Source of the DNA: Eustoma russellianum
Lineage: Eukaryota; Streptophyta; Magnoliopsida; Gentianales; Gentianaceae
Reading direction: 5' to 3'
NCBI GenBank assembly: GCA_036186865.1
Contig: AP025055.1
Coordinates: forward strand, 3,844,943-3,908,942
Length of the DNA stretch: 64,000 nt
The stretch's first letter is position 1, and each line of letters starts with the position of its first letter. The notes below the pieces were generated by a model. That model saw only the letters and a list, made by a program, of their open reading frames with translations, did not search any database and had not been told where the DNA came from. This document shows positions 9,586 to 21,925 of this stretch, in pieces. The translations under genes were made by a program, and so were the position numbers.

Positions 9586-12500
9586 CACCCCCTCAATCCT
9601 GGCTGACTAAAGATGTTATACATTCCCAATGCACCAGACAGGATTGCCAACCTCTTTGAATCCAATGCCTTCGTAAATATGTCCGCAAGCTGCAAATCCG
9701 TTCTAATGGGCATAGGCTTAATGATCCCTTCTTGAAACTTATCCCTTACAATGTGGCAATCAATTTCTATGTGTTTGGTTCTTTCATGAAAAACTGGATT
9801 TTCCACAATGTATATAGCACTTTTATTGTCACAGAATAATTCAATTGGCTGCTTGAACTCCACTTGAAGATCCTTAAGCAGGTAGAGTATCCATTGCACC
9901 TCGCAAGTGGCCGAGGCAAGAGCTCTATATTCTACTTCTGAGGATGATTTTGATATCGTGGTTTGTTTCTTGGCCTTCCAAGAAACCAACGCTCCTCCTA
10001 GCATCATGCAATAGCCTGTAATTGCTCTTCTGCTCTCAATGCATCCTCCCCAGTCCGAGTCTGAAAAAGCTTGCAACTGTAATGCTCCTTTGCTAGGAAA
10101 TAATAGGCTTTGTCCTGGGAGCCCCTTGAGATACCTGAGCAGTCTCTGTGTAGCCTTCAAGTGTAACTCTGTGGGAGCATCTAAGAATTGACTCAGTTGT
10201 TGCACCGTGTATGTGATGTCTGGCCTAGTTATAGCAAGATACAGCAGTTTGCCTATTAGCCTTCTATATGCTGACACATCCTCAACTGGTTCAGAATCCT
10301 TGTGAGCCAGTTTCACATTTTGCTCCATGTGGCTTTTGGCTGGCTTAGAGGTTAGGTAGCCCGTTTCTTCTAACAGCTCAAGCGTATACTACCTTTGGCA
10401 TATGAAAATCCCCCCTGAGACCTGGCCACTTCTAAGCCAAGGAAATATTTTCAACTCCCCTAAATCTTTGATCTGAAATGTATGATGCAAACTGGTCTTG
10501 AGTTCAGCAATGAGAGATAGTGAATCAATGGCCACAACTATATCATCAACATAGACCAACAATGCCAGAAAGGAGTTCTAAGAGGATTTAGTAAATAGTG
10601 TGTACTCATGTTTAGATTGATGATAACCATGAGCAATCAAGAAGGTAGTGAGTTTCGCATTCCATTGTCTACTTGCTTGCTTAAGTCCATATAGGGACTT
10701 ATTAAGCTTACAGACAGCAGTGGGTATGGAAGAAGATACATCAACTGGCAACGTCATGTAAATGTCTTCATTCAAGTCTTTATGTAAGAATGCATTATTA
10801 ACGTCTAATTGATGTAGATGCCAACCCTTTTTGGCTGCTAGGGCCAAGAGAACTCTCATCATCGTCATTTTAGCTACTGGAGAAAACATATCACCGTAGT
10901 CAATTCCTGCCTGCTGCGTGTAACCCTTTGCTACGGGCCTAGCCTTGTGACGTTCAATGCTTCCATCCGCTTTACGTTTTATTTTGTAAACCCACTTGCA
11001 GCCAATTGGCTTCTTTCCTTCAGGCAATGGTACAATGTCCCAAGTATGGTTGGCATCCAAGGCAGCTAGCTCCAAATCCATGGCGTGTCGCCAGTTTGTT
11101 GAATTAACTGCCTGGGAATAAGAGACAGGCTCTTGCTGCAAACAAATGCTAAGTACATAGTTCTTGTAGTGGGGAGCCAAATGATCAAGTGTGTGTGTCT
11201 GTTCAATTGGATAGGAGATATTAGAACTTATGGGATGTTTTTGGTCAGATTTCAAGTGGTGGCAGTAATAGTCCTTAAGGTAGCTTGAAGGAACCTTTGC
11301 TCGATAAGGTCTTGAGTGTGGTGGAGACGGTACAGGAACAACGTGATCAGTAATATCTGGAGAGTCAGAGAATGGAATATTGGGTGATATGTCAAGATTG
11401 TCATGTGCTGGTGAGGAAGCAGAAGTTGAAGGCATAGAGTGTGATGTGGGATTCGTGAAAGAACGGTTGTGAGTGTGTGATGGAGTAGATAAAAGAGCAA
11501 AGGAGGTAGATTGTAAAATACTGGAACCAGGAATAATGTGACAGGGTTCCACATCAGATAGTGGTGGTATTGGAAGGGAAATGGGATTGGTGGAAACTGA
11601 GTCAGGAGGAACGCTTGTATGGGCATATGGGCATTGTGACTCATAAAATTGGACGTCCCTTGAGATCAGGATTTCTTTAGTATTTAATGACTGCAATACA
11701 AAGCCTTTTGTGGTAGAAGAGATACCAAGGAATACACATGGGATACCTCTGGGAGAAAATTTGTGTTTGCTTGGGTCTTTGTTATGAGCATAAGCCAGAC
11801 AACCAAAAATTCTCAAAGCCTGATAGGATGGTTTGTCTTTGAAGAGCATCTCATGTGGAGTTTTCTGATTAAGAACTGGGGTAGGAATTAAATTGATCAG
11901 ATATACTGCATGAGTAATATCAAATCCCCAGTAGGACAGTGGCAAGTGAGCTTGGAATAACAAAGATCTTGCCACTACAAGTATATGTTGGTGCTTTCGT
12001 TCGACAAGTCCATTCTGCTGGGGCGTATGTACACAACTGGTTTGGTGTACAATACCATATTGAGAATAAAAATCAGACATGGCAAACTCTTGGCCATTGT
12101 CTATTCTAAGAATTTTAACAGGCTTTTCAAACTGTGTATTGACAAGTTTGCAAAAATTCTAAACAATCTTTCTGACCTCACTTTTGGATTTCATCAAATA
12201 TGTCCACGTGTATCTACTATAGTCATCAACAATAGTGAGAAAAAATCTTTTAGCATACATGGTTGGGTGTCTGTTTGGACCCCAAATATCCAAATGCACA
12301 AGTTCAAAAGGAGATTTAGTAACAGAAGAAGAAGAAGAAGAGAAGGTTAGTCTATGAAGTCTAGCTAGAGGACAGACAGAGCATGGGGAAGGAAGTGTCC
12401 CTCCCTCCACTGATGAATCAAGCTTCTGAATCTCTTGGACTCTTGGAGATGAGGCATGTCCCAATCTACAATGCCATAATAAAGAAGGAGACATAGAAAC

Positions 12501-13100
12501 TGAAGATGCCATACAGGTGAACATCTAATCAGGTAAGACATTACCTTGCAGGAAGTATAGGTCTTGTGAGAGACTAGCTGAACCAATCATCCTCTTGGAT
12601 AATTGATCTTGAATCAAACAAAGAGGACCAGAAAATTGAATGACCAATGCAGAATCAGTGGCAAGTTTGCTTAACGGAAGAAGATTGTAATTGAAAGAAG
12701 GAACATATAAGACATCATTTATAGTGAGGAAAGGATTAACCATCACTGTACCAACATGAGTTACAGGAACAGATAAATCATTAGGTAGCTTTATGGTGAC
12801 ATGATCAATGGGTTCACAAGAAACAAACAGAGATAGATGGGAGGTAATGTGATCAGTAGCTCCTGAATCAAGAGTCCATGTATTTAGACTATTTGCTACA
12901 GAATTACCTGGCCCTTTATCAACCTTGGCAGATAACACAACATTCTCGGAAGCACTCCTTGGGGGAGCCTCATGGCTTTCATCATCTTTGTTCAGCCAAT
13001 TTAGTAGCTTTTGGTTCTGCTGAGGTGTCAACATCAATGAACTGAAACTCTTATCAGTCAAATTCAATGAAGGTTTTTCAACCTTCAGTTCCACGCTTTC
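9531..13100 (-). pseudogene. pol: E5 pol remnant (protease, integrase, RT, RNase H)
   Basis: Segments in element order are: protease LDSGATDHITSH near 12,870; GAG-pre-integrase WHCRLGHASS and the start of the integrase core (12,159-12,524); the rest of integrase with HTPQQNGLVERKHQH and RT with QLDVNNAFLH (10,578-12,080); RT motif YVDD at about 10,543-10,555; and RNase H with FSDSDWGG and ADIFTKAL (9,531-10,328). Stops or frameshifts occur near 12,525, 12,130, 10,575 and 10,380. The C-terminus reads into the LTR. Confidence 0.85.
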
Positions 13101-14128
13101 AATCACATGAGCCTGACTCCTGGGCTTGAATCCGGGAGGATACCCATGCAACTTGTAACACCTCTCCACAGTGTGTCCAGGCATGCCACAGTGTATGCAC
13201 TGAAATCTCTTGGAACCTTCCTAATTCCACCAACCTTCCCGTTTCCTCTGTATGATTGCCTATTACTATAAGTATTTGCAACTAATCCTTCAGATGGCCG
13301 ACATTCAGCCATCAAGGCAGTCATACCATTCTAGAGCATATTCGCTCCACTATCAGCCATTACCTTTCTTTCATATTTCAAGGCCATCGAAAAAGTGGTA
13401 TTTATGTCAGGTAGGGGAGACATCACGAATACCTGTGATTTCACAGGATCAAAGTTGTCATTTAAACCTTTAACAAACTTGATAACATAGTAACCTTCCA
13501 CAAACTTCTACATTTTTCCAGCCGTATCACACGTACAGCCTCTGCATACGCAGTTAGGCACAGGTCTAACTGCCAGCAACTCCTCCCACACAACTTTCGA
13601 TTTAGTGAAGTAATCATTTACAGATAATCCTTCTTGTTTGATAGAATAAAAACTTTCAATCAGATCAGACAGTCTAAAAGGATCAGTACTACCATACCTC
13701 AATTTCAAATCATTCCACATATCAAACGCATTGTCAAACCACAATATACTTTGGGAAATAGATTGGGACACAGAGTTCATAATCCAAGATTGTACCATCG
13801 TATTCACTTGCCTCTATATTGGAAAATGAGGATCAGTGATTAAAGGTTTCAAAATCGTACCATCAATAAAGCCTACTTTAATCTTAAACACCAACGCCAT
13901 TTCAAATGTACGACTCCATGTATGATAGTCATGCGCATTCAAGGGAGTCTGTGCTAGGACAATCGCTGGACTGTCATTAGGATGTAAGTACTACGGATTT
14001 TACAACGGACTTTCAGTAGGTTGAGAATGATTACCTCTAGAACCAAACACAATGTTCTGCAGGGGGCTATCATCACTTTGATTTTGATTTCCTCTCGAAC
14101 TAGATGCCTGATTACCACCAGATGCCAT
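13100..14128 (-). pseudogene. gag: E5 gag remnant
   Basis: From the ATG at 14,128 the frame carries YLHPNDSPAIVLAQ and later MVQSWIMNSVSQ, DPFRLSDLIESFY and a cysteine cluster CVCRGCTCD. This is typical of UBN2_3-type copia Gag. A single knuckle with GHTVERCYKLHGYPPG lies at about 13,150-13,200. Stops occur near 13,990 and 13,815, with a frameshift between 13,500 and 13,330. Confidence 0.8.
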
Positions 14129-14218
14129 TCCGTATAATCTGAGTTTCGAATTTTAACAAACAAATTCAGCGAAAACAAGCCAACGCAATCAATGAACAAC
14201 TTCAAGGCTCTGATACCA

Positions 14219-14736
14219 TGTCAAAATACACCACACAAGTCGAAAATTTGACAACATTGAATGAAAACTCATAAAAGAATGAGAGAGAATGAATGAAGAC
14301 TTTGAGAAAAAAACACAACTGAATTTCTTGATTGATAACCGTCGGGTGCAGCTTAGCTTCAGTACATAGACACAGTTGGCTGGAAAAGAAAGAAGAATAC
14401 TAGCGAAATTACAAGGTTATCCTTACTATAACCGCCTATCAAGTACAATAGCCAAGGGCAAAATTGTAAAACTACAACATTTAAAATTTTCCCGCTAACT
14501 GTCTTTCTTCTTCCTGGCTTGCGTCTCATCTCTTCTCATCCTTGCTCACCAAACCAGCATCACACATCATCTCCAACACTCAACCGCTGCTGACCATAGA
14601 TCAATCACTGAATCAACGATCTTGCTTCACTGCTCACTCCTTTTTACACGGATTGTGCTTCTCTTCTCCAAGGAGTACATGTCACACTATGGATTGACTC
14701 ACTGTCCCCTTTGCATTGTTGCTGCAAATTTCAACA
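14219..14736 (-). repeat. E5 5' LTR
   Basis: This is 518 bp, TGTCAAAA to TTTCAACA on the plus strand. The PBS (TGGTATCAGAGCC on minus) adjoins at 14,218 without spacer. Confidence 0.9.
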
Positions 14737-15224
14737 GGAATCTTGCCTCAGGTTGCTGCCACCATGCCTTGGTCTCTGCTTTGGTTGCTTGCGGTGGCTC
14801 CGAAAGTGAAGCGTTTCATTTGGTGGCTTTGCCATGACTCCCTACTCCTCTGAATCTGCCTCGTAAACTTGTGATGGTAGACTCAACAGGTCTGGGCTCT
14901 TTGCCATCTATACATCAAGTTAAAACCCTTTGAAGCCTTGGATTTGCCCTCTTGGATAGTTGATTTTGGCCCCTGGTGCAGCCGAGCACGTTGAACTCTT
15001 TGTGGTTTTGTGGTGGCACCTATGGAACAATCGCAACAAAGCTTTGTTCGAGGGCCAGTTTTTGGATGCAAATTCATTTGTTCGGACAGCCACTCCTCTC
15101 TACCATGACTACAAGCTGGCCAATAAGCCCCTCGGATGTTCTGGATTTCCGACCCCCAGGCCCCAGTCTTGCTTCCAGTGTCTACTCTCCGGATGAATGT
15201 TGATGCGGCCTGGGATGCTCATAG
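14737..15224 (+). mobile_element. LINE A, segment 2 (zf-RVT and start of RNase H), pseudogene
   Basis: Frames read PWSLLWLLAVAPKVKRFIWW (zf-RVT entry), then LWWHLWNNRNKALFEG, then LRMNVDAAWDAH, the entry of the LINE-associated RNase H domain. Several frameshifts and stops are present. The segment is cut at 15,224 by TRIM 1 and continues at 21,321. Confidence 0.75.
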
Positions 15225-15358
15225 TGTTGAGAATATTGTCCCGCATTGGGTATTTTGGGAAAAATATATGAGTTAAATGAGGATGAGATAAAAACATCTA
15301 TCGTTTTAAGATTTTGAGTGGATATGTGTCTCACCTCATGTAAGTCGAAGTTTCAACA
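15225..15358 (+). repeat. TRIM 1 5' LTR
   Basis: This is 134 bp. It matches the 3' LTR of TRIM 2 (50,141-50,277) over its whole length with many substitutions, including the shared ends TGTTGAGAATATTGTCCC and AAGTTTCAACA. Confidence 0.8.
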
Positions 15359-15495
15359 TGGTATTAGAGCAATTATTGTCTCTCCTCACCTAAGTTCAGA
15401 TGTTCTTTCTTGGCTTGTGGTTGTGATTGAATGCAAGTTCTAAGACGCTTGAGTATATCAAGCCACATAGGCACGTGACGACGGATGTTGAGAAT

Positions 15496-16026
15496 TGACA
15501 AAACTGCTGCTGATTATGGTGCAACAAGGGAAGATGTTCATGGCAAGGAAGAAGTAAAGAATTGACAGACAAACAAACACATTTTCACCAACTGAAATTA
15601 CAAGATCATTGAAGGGACGAGAGCAATATTGGATTGCTAAGTCAACAGCTGAACACCTGATTGGCTGCAAGAAATAAAGGATGGTGATGGTGGAGCCACG
15701 AAGAAGAAAATGAAGATAAGTTGCAGCACAATAAGGAAGAAGAAGAAACCGCTAGCGGAAAGTTTAAAATATATGTAAAATGACTATTTTGCCCTTTATA
15801 AAATAGAAGAGTACTGAAGTAAATTGATGCAGACTTACTTCTTGGTTTTGCCTTGTCCTCTTTTGATTTTTCTCTCAACGAAGAAGAGTTATTCATGTTC
15901 TTCATCCTCTCATGTTCCTCTGTGTTTACTTTGATTTCTTTCGTTGTGATTAGTGTTGTTATTTTGTATATTGCTGCATGTGATCAAGAATCAAATTGAC
16001 ATTGGAGAATTGATGTGATTTTGTCA
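15496..16026 (+). repeat. E6 5' LTR
   Basis: This is 531 bp, TGACAAAACTGC to GATTTTGTCA. It lacks about 75 bp present in the 3' LTR (around 20,937-21,025), so one LTR has suffered a deletion. Confidence 0.9.
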
Positions 16027-16110
16027 TGGTATCAGCGCGCTGCGTCTTACAATCGCTGTAAGTTCATTTTTTTTATTTTGTTGATCGCGAAAATGGCAGC
16101 AAATTGAAAC

Positions 16111-17283
16111 ATGTCCAATAATTCTGTAGTTCTTGAGAATTCTTTGTCTAATCCCCTTTATTTGCATCCTAATGAGAGCCCTGCTGCAATACTTGTTCAA
16201 CCACCCTTGGATAGTCATAATTTCCATTCATGGAGTAGAGCATTGAAGATGGCTTTAACTGTTAACAATAAGGTATGTTTCATTGATGGTACTATGGAGA
16301 GACCTTCTGTAGAGGATGTCAGGTATCAAGCATGGAATCAAATAAATAGTATGGTACAATCGTGGATACAGAACTGTGTTACCCCTTCAATTGCACAAAA
16401 CATTATGTGGTTTGAGATTGCACATGAGGTGTGGGAGGATCTTGTTCTTAGATTTTGGTAGCGGTGATCCATTTCGTTTGTCTAAACTTTTGGAAGAGTT
16501 TTATACTGTGAGACAAGAAAATAAGTGTGTAAACGAATATTTCACGAAGTTGAGAATGATATGGGAGGAGATGTTAGCTATCAGACCAATTCCTAAATGC
16601 TCTTGCACCGGGTGTTCATGTGATGTGAATAGGTTTGATGAGTGAATTTGTGAATGAAGATTATGTAATCAAGTTTGTGAAAGGACTGAGTAGTGATTAT
16701 AACGCTGTGAAGTCTCAAGTCTTTGTGATATCTCCTTTGCCTAGTATTAGTAGTGTGTTCTCAATGGCGCTGCAGTTTGAGAGGAAAGAAAAGTGTGGTG
16801 GTAATCATAGGCAATTTTCTAATAGTCCTTCTGTGTTGATGGTTGATTCTGGAGGATTGAAGAGTGTGTCAGCTGCTAACACTTATAGCCCAAGACCTCA
16901 GGGATTAATACCTAGAATAGGAGGCAGAGATAGAGGCTATCAAGGTTCACAGAGGCACGTGTACGTACTGCGCAATATTGGGACACACCATTGGTAAGTG
17001 TTACAAGAAATATGGCTTCCTTCTTGGCTTCAAGTTCATACCTCAGATTAATAAGGTTGAAGCCTGTCAAGAAGATCATGGTTCAGTAAGTCTGGAAGGC
17101 ATGGGAGACACAGGAGGGCAATCTTATGGTCATAAGTCAGGATCTCACGTTCTAACAACAGAGCACTATCACAAGTTAATTGGCCTGTTGAATGAGAAGG
17201 GCCATCATCATGGAGTAGGTGCTGGAGAGGGGACCAGCAATGGTTTGCAGCCTGCTATTATGTCAATGCAGGCTTTGGTTTAG
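16111..17283 (+). pseudogene. gag: E6 gag remnant
   Basis: The ATG at 16,111 starts a frame with LYLHPNESPAAILVQPPL and MVQSWIQNCVTPSI, typical of UBN2_3-type copia Gag. The frame shifts near 16,455 (continuing GDPFRLSKLLEEFY to CSCTGCSCD) and again near 16,640. A knuckle of the form CxxCxxxGHxxxxC (CTYC and GHTIGKC) is split by another shift near 16,975. The frame ends at a TAG at 17,281. Confidence 0.8.
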
Positions 17284-17309
17284 TCTGATAAAAATGACGG
17301 TAAGTGTCT

Positions 17310-20300
17310 ATCCAATAACTCAAGTGTATGGGTCTTAGACTCGGGAGCTACCCATCATATCACTTGTCATCTTTCTGTCTTTGATTCTTATTCCCCTATC
17401 TCAGATATTTCTGTTAAAATGCCCAATAATGTCTCAGCCTTAGCCACTCATATTGGTAAAGTTACCTTGAATCCATTTCTTGTTATCACATATGTCTTAT
17501 ATGTGGCATCATTTTCTTTCAATCTTTTATCCTTAGGAAGACTGTTTGCTTCTTCAAAATTCTATGCAGTATTCATGAATTCTCATTGCTATCTGCAGGA
17601 CCAATTCTCTCACAGGACGATTGGTTTAGCTAGTTTGTCCAATGGATTGTATCTGTTTCATGGAGGAGTTAGACAATCACCATCGTCAGAAGTCCCATCA
17701 TCCTCAGTCACATCTTGTTATTCTACCTTGTGTCTATCTGCTAATACAACAAATGATATGGTGTGGCACTTTAGACTAGGACATATTTTTGTACCTAGAC
17801 TAAAACATATAAATAGGATGGAACCATCTGTTTATGTTCCATCTAGTGAAAAGCCTTGTAGCGTTTGTCTGATGGCTAAGCAAATGAGATTGCCTTTTTC
17901 AGCTTCTCGTTCTGTTTTCGCTGCTATTTTTGATTTAGTCCATATTGACATATGGGGACCTTATAAGGAGTCCACCATGTATGACCATAGGTATTTCCTT
18001 ACTTGTATTGATGACTACAATAGACACACATGGGTATATCTGTTAAAGGCCAAAGATGAAGCCAAAAAAAGCATCATAAGTTTCTGTAATTATGTTCATG
18101 CCCAATTCAATAAAGCTATCAAAACTATCAGATCAGACAATGCTCTTGAATTCAAGCTCAATTCATTTTATTCTGAAAAAGGCATTGTTCATCAGACTTC
18201 ATGTGTCTATACACCTCAACAAAATGGACTGGTTGAGAGAAAGCAACAACATATTCTTTGTGTAGCAAGGGCTTTAAAATTCCAAGCACAGTTGCCCGTT
18301 TCATATTGGGGCTTCTGTATTCAGCATGCCACTTATCTTATTAATCTTACTCTCACTCCATTACTTGATCATTATACCCCTCATGAATTACTGTATAAAC
18401 AGAATCCTTGTTACACCCATTTAAAGTATTTGGATGCCAGGCATATGCATACAACATTGATCCTCATAGGTCAAAATTTGATTCCAGAGCCGTAAGTTGT
18501 GTTTTCCTTGGAATTTCATATGCCACCAAAGGTATATACTTCAAGACCTTTAGAACCAAGACATCTTTATCTCAAGGGATGTCATATTTCATGAGAACAT
18601 TTTCCCTCTTTTTAGCACTGAGAATTCTTCTTCTTCTTCTTCTTCTTCTTCTTCTTTTTCTACCCCTTTGCTTTCTCAGCCTTTGTTGTCTCAAGATCTC
18701 ACATACACAGACCCAGTTATTCCTGATACCAACGGCCATATCATTGCTTCATCCACTTTCAATCTTGATTCACCTACACCGTCATCACCCTTAACCTCTC
18801 CAGCAACCCCAAACTCATCATCTTTGCCTGCACCATCTGCAGTGCAACCTACCAGGCATGGTAGGACTAGGCATCCTCCTTCCTATTTACAAGATTATTA
18901 CTGTAATTCTCTATCCTTGATATCCTCATCACCTGACTATTCATGTTCTAATGTCTGTTCTACTGAGCATCATCTTAGTAATTACTTGACACTTGATTTA
19001 TTGTCTCCTGAATATAGGTCTTATGCCTTGAACATTAGTATAGATAGGGAACCATCATCTTATCAGGAAGCATCATAGTCTACCTGCTGGCAACAGGCAA
19101 TGCAAGCTGAATTAGAGGCACTTGCACGTAATCATACGTGGCCCGCGGTTCAGTTGCCTCCATGCAAGATTCCAATTGGATGCAGATGAGTTCACAAGAT
19201 TAAACACAAGGCAGATGGCTCAATAGAAAGGTACAAGGCATGTTTGGTGGCTAAAGGCTACACTCAACAACTTGGTGTTGATTATATTGACACATTTTCT
19301 CCTGTTGCAAAAATGGCTACTGTGCGTTTAGTTCTGGCTTTGGCAGCATCAAAGGGCTGGTTTCTACATCAATTGGATGTGAACAATGCGTTCTTATATG
19401 GGACAATTACTGAAGAAATCTACATGGACTTGGCTCCTGGAGTCCAATCTGATTGCCCAATGCTGTCTGCAAGCTGCACAGATCACTTTATGGGTTGAAA
19501 TAGGCTAGTAGTCAATGGAATGAGAGACTCACTCAAGCACTTCTACAACAGCATTTCACTCGATCTCCCAATGATCACACATTGTTCGCTAAGACCACAG
19601 ATGGTTCTTTTCTGGTAGTCCTGGTTTATGTGGATGACATTATTCTAACCAGCAATTCACTTGATGCGATTCAGAGTCCTAAGGATTATCTTCATGCTAC
19701 TTTTCAGATCAAGGACATTGGTGACCTTAGATACTTCCTAGGTATTGAAGTAGCTAGGTCACAGAGGGGGCTTGTTATATGTCAAAGGAAGTATGCCTGT
19801 GAACCACTAGAGCAACCAGGATTTTTAGAAGCCAAACCTGTGAGGAGCGCTATGGAGAAGAACCTAAAGCTCCAGCACAATGACTCAGTACTGATAGATG
19901 ATGTATCAGGCTATAAAAGTCTAATTGGAAAATTGATGTATCTGACTATAACTAGGCCAGATATCACATATACAGTCCAACAGTTGTCTTAATTTTTAGA
20001 TTGTCCTACTGAGACTCATTTAAGGACAGCACACAGACTGTTAAGGTACATCAAGGGAACCATTGGACAAGGCTTACTGTTTCCTAGATGAGGAAATCTT
20101 CATCTGAAAGCCTTCTCAGATGCTGATTGGGCTGGTTGTGTTGAAACCAGAAGGTCAATAACAGGTTTCTGTGTATTTCTTGGAGGTTCTTTGGTGTCTA
20201 GAGGAGCTAAGAAGCAAACAAACGTTAGTATATCATCTTCTGAGGCTGAGTATAGAGCCCTAGCAGCAACCACTTGTGAGGTTTAGTGGTTGATATATTT

Positions 20301-20772
20301 GTTGAATGATTTAGGAATTATTCAGACACAGCCAGTTGAACTATTTTGTGACTCAAAAAGTGCAATGTATATTGTAGAGAATCTCTTGTTTCATGAGAGG
20401 ACCAAACACATTGAAATAGACTGTCATCTGGTCAGACAAAAATACGAAGAAAGGGTGATAAAGCATATGCCAATAAGGACTTTTGGACAGTTGGCTGATA
20501 TATTCACTAAGGCCCTTGATCCAAGAAAATTATGCCACCTGACTAAGGCTCTAGGAGTGTGTAACATCTTTGCTCATTCAGGTTTGCGGGGGGTGGGGGT
20601 GGGTGATAAAGCTGATGCTGATTATGGTGCAACAAAGAAGGATGTTTACGGCAATGAAGAAGTAAGTCAGGAATTGGCGGACAAACAAACACATCTTCAC
20701 CAACTAAAATTACAAGATCATTGGAGGGACGAGTGTAATATTGGATTGCCAAGTCAGCAGCTGAACACCTGA
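17310..20772 (+). pseudogene. pol: E6 pol remnant
   Basis: Protease WVLDSGATHHITCH lies at 17,329-17,370. GAG-pre-integrase and the integrase core are at 17,419-18,495, with YTPQQNGLVERKQQH near 18,210. A Ser/Leu-rich linker with a CTT tract sits at 18,630-18,660. RT fragments are at 19,244-19,498 (QLDVNNAFLYG) and 19,582-19,992 (VYVDDIILTSN). RNase H runs to ADIFTKALD near 20,510. Stops occur at 19,078, 19,498, 19,990, 20,088 and 20,285, and a frameshift near 18,420. Confidence 0.85.
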
Positions 20773-21209
20773 TTGGTTGCAAGAAATAAAGGATGGTGAT
20801 GTTGGAGCTGTGAAGAAGAAAAGGAAGATAAGTTGCAGCAGAGTAAGGAGGAAGAAGAAACCGCTAGCAAGGAGTTTAAAATATGTGTAAAATGACTATT
20901 TTGCCCTTTATAAAATAGAAGACTACTGAAGTAAAGAAGGGCATTCTTGTAATTACAGTAGGGCAGTTAGCAAAATTTCTGCAGCTGTAGATATTTAAAA
21001 GGCAGCGGTTAATTGCTGCCGACTCACTTCTTGATTTTGCCTTGTGCCTTTTTTCTCTCAATGAAGAAGAGTTATTCATGTTCTTCATCCTTTCATGTTC
21101 CTTTCTGTTTACTTTGATTTATTTCCGTGTGATTCGTGTTATTATTTTGTAAATTGCTGCATTTGATCAAGAATCAAATTGACATTGAAGAATTGATGTG
21201 ATTTTGTCA
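20604..21209 (+). repeat. E6 3' LTR
   Basis: This is 606 bp, TGATAAAGCTGATG to GATTTTGTCA. It follows the polypurine tract directly and is longer than the 5' LTR. Confidence 0.9.
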
Positions 21210-21320
21210 GGAATATTGCTAATTTGAGAAAAATATATGGGTCACATGAGGATAGATATCACCACCCATTGTCTCTTGAGTGGATACGAGCCTCATTTCA
21301 TATATTCACAAGTTTCAACG

Positions 21321-21920
21321 TAGAGTGATGGCCCCTGCAGTGGTTTTGAGGAATGAGCAGAACCAGTTTTTCTGCGCAAGGACCCTTAAATATCCCCACA
21401 TGGGTAAGGTTTTCCTGCTGGAGGCTTTGGCGGTTAAGCCAGCATGTGTATGGGCCCTGGAGCTGCAGATAGGCAGATTGTGTATTTAGGTATGTAGTTG
21501 ACCTTTGTCTTCATTATCAAGGTGATAGGTCTTGTTATGCTCTTATTGTAAGGATATTCGTCAACTGTTGGCGAGCCAGGACTGGAATATTTGCCGGATT
21601 CCTGTTATGCTCTTATTGGTAAGAATATTCGTCAACTGTTGGCGAGCCAGGACTGAAATATTTGCCGGATTCCTGTTATGCTCTTATTGGTAAGAATATT
21701 CGTCAACTGTTGCCGAGCCAGACTGGAATATTTGCCGGATTCCAAGAGCTCGCAATGTTTGCGCTCTCTCTTGACACTTTTGCTATGCGCAGATGGAAGA
21801 TTACACTTTGTGTGATGTTCTCCCTCCTTTTATCCTCCCTGCTCTTGTACATGATCAATCTTGTTTGTAAATGCCGTATGACTTCATGCAATGAATTACG
21901 TCTCAACTTATAGGGGAAAA
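21321..21920 (+). mobile_element. LINE A, segment 3 (RNase H and 3' end), pseudogene
   Basis: The frame reads VVLRNEQNQFFCARTLKYP and EALAVKPACVWALELQIG, the body of a LINE-type RNase H. It resumes where segment 2 stopped at 15,224. The distal part (IRQLLASQDWNICRIP) is internally triplicated at 21,533-21,745. The 3' end is a short A-rich stretch near 21,910-21,925. Confidence 0.7.
21533..21745 (+). repeat. Tandem triplication of about 70 bp inside LINE A
   Basis: Three adjacent copies begin TGTTATGCTCTTATTG and contain ATATTCGTCAACTGTTG and ATATTTGCCGGATTCC. Copies differ by one-base indels (TTGTAAGG versus TTGGTAAG; TTGGCGAG versus TTGCCGAG). Confidence 0.9.
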
Positions 21921-21925
21921 AAGGG

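Larger units (their letters stand above)
9065..14736 (-). mobile_element. E5: Ty1/copia retrotransposon, degenerate, inserted in LINE A
   Basis: LTRs at 9,065-9,585 and 14,219-14,736 frame a minus-strand gag-pol. The PBS is complementary to initiator Met tRNA at 14,206-14,218. A polypurine tract (GATTGAGGGGGTG in element sense) adjoins the left LTR. The flanks GGAAG (9,060-9,064) and GGAAT (14,737-14,741) look like a 5-bp TSD with one change. LINE A sequence resumes directly after. LTR divergence and many coding breaks indicate an old insertion. The lineage differs from SIRE, with a single knuckle and short LTRs. Confidence 0.92.
15496..21209 (+). mobile_element. E6: Ty1/copia retrotransposon, degenerate, nested in TRIM 1
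   Basis: LTRs at 15,496-16,026 and 20,604-21,209 flank a plus-strand gag-pol. PBS TGGTATCAGCGC starts at 16,027, a variant of the usual TGGTATCAGAGC. A purine/T-poor tract, GCGGGGGGTGGGGGTGGG, precedes the 3' LTR. The TSD is AGAAT (15,491-15,495) versus GGAAT (21,210-21,214). The proteins are related to those of E5 (same type of Gag and integrase) but the LTRs differ. Coding breaks and LTR divergence mark it as old. Confidence 0.92.
15225..21320 (+). mobile_element. TRIM 1, split by E6
   Basis: The 5' LTR is 15,225-15,358 (134 bp, TGTTGAGAATATTG to GTTTCAACA). The PBS-like TGGTATTAGAGC follows at 15,359-15,370, and the internal region is only 127 bp. The 3' LTR begins at 15,486, is interrupted by E6 after 10 bases, and resumes at 21,210 through about 21,319. 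Without E6 the element is about 390 bp with no coding capacity, which fits a terminal-repeat retrotransposon in miniature. The TSD is probably CATAG (15,220-15,224), with a degraded right copy. Confidence 0.8.

Noticed and set aside
18408..18794. 128-codon plus-strand ORF
   Set aside because: Only its start is integrase-related; the poly-Leu part comes from a CTT tract in the E6 linker. Treated as part of the E6 pol remnant.
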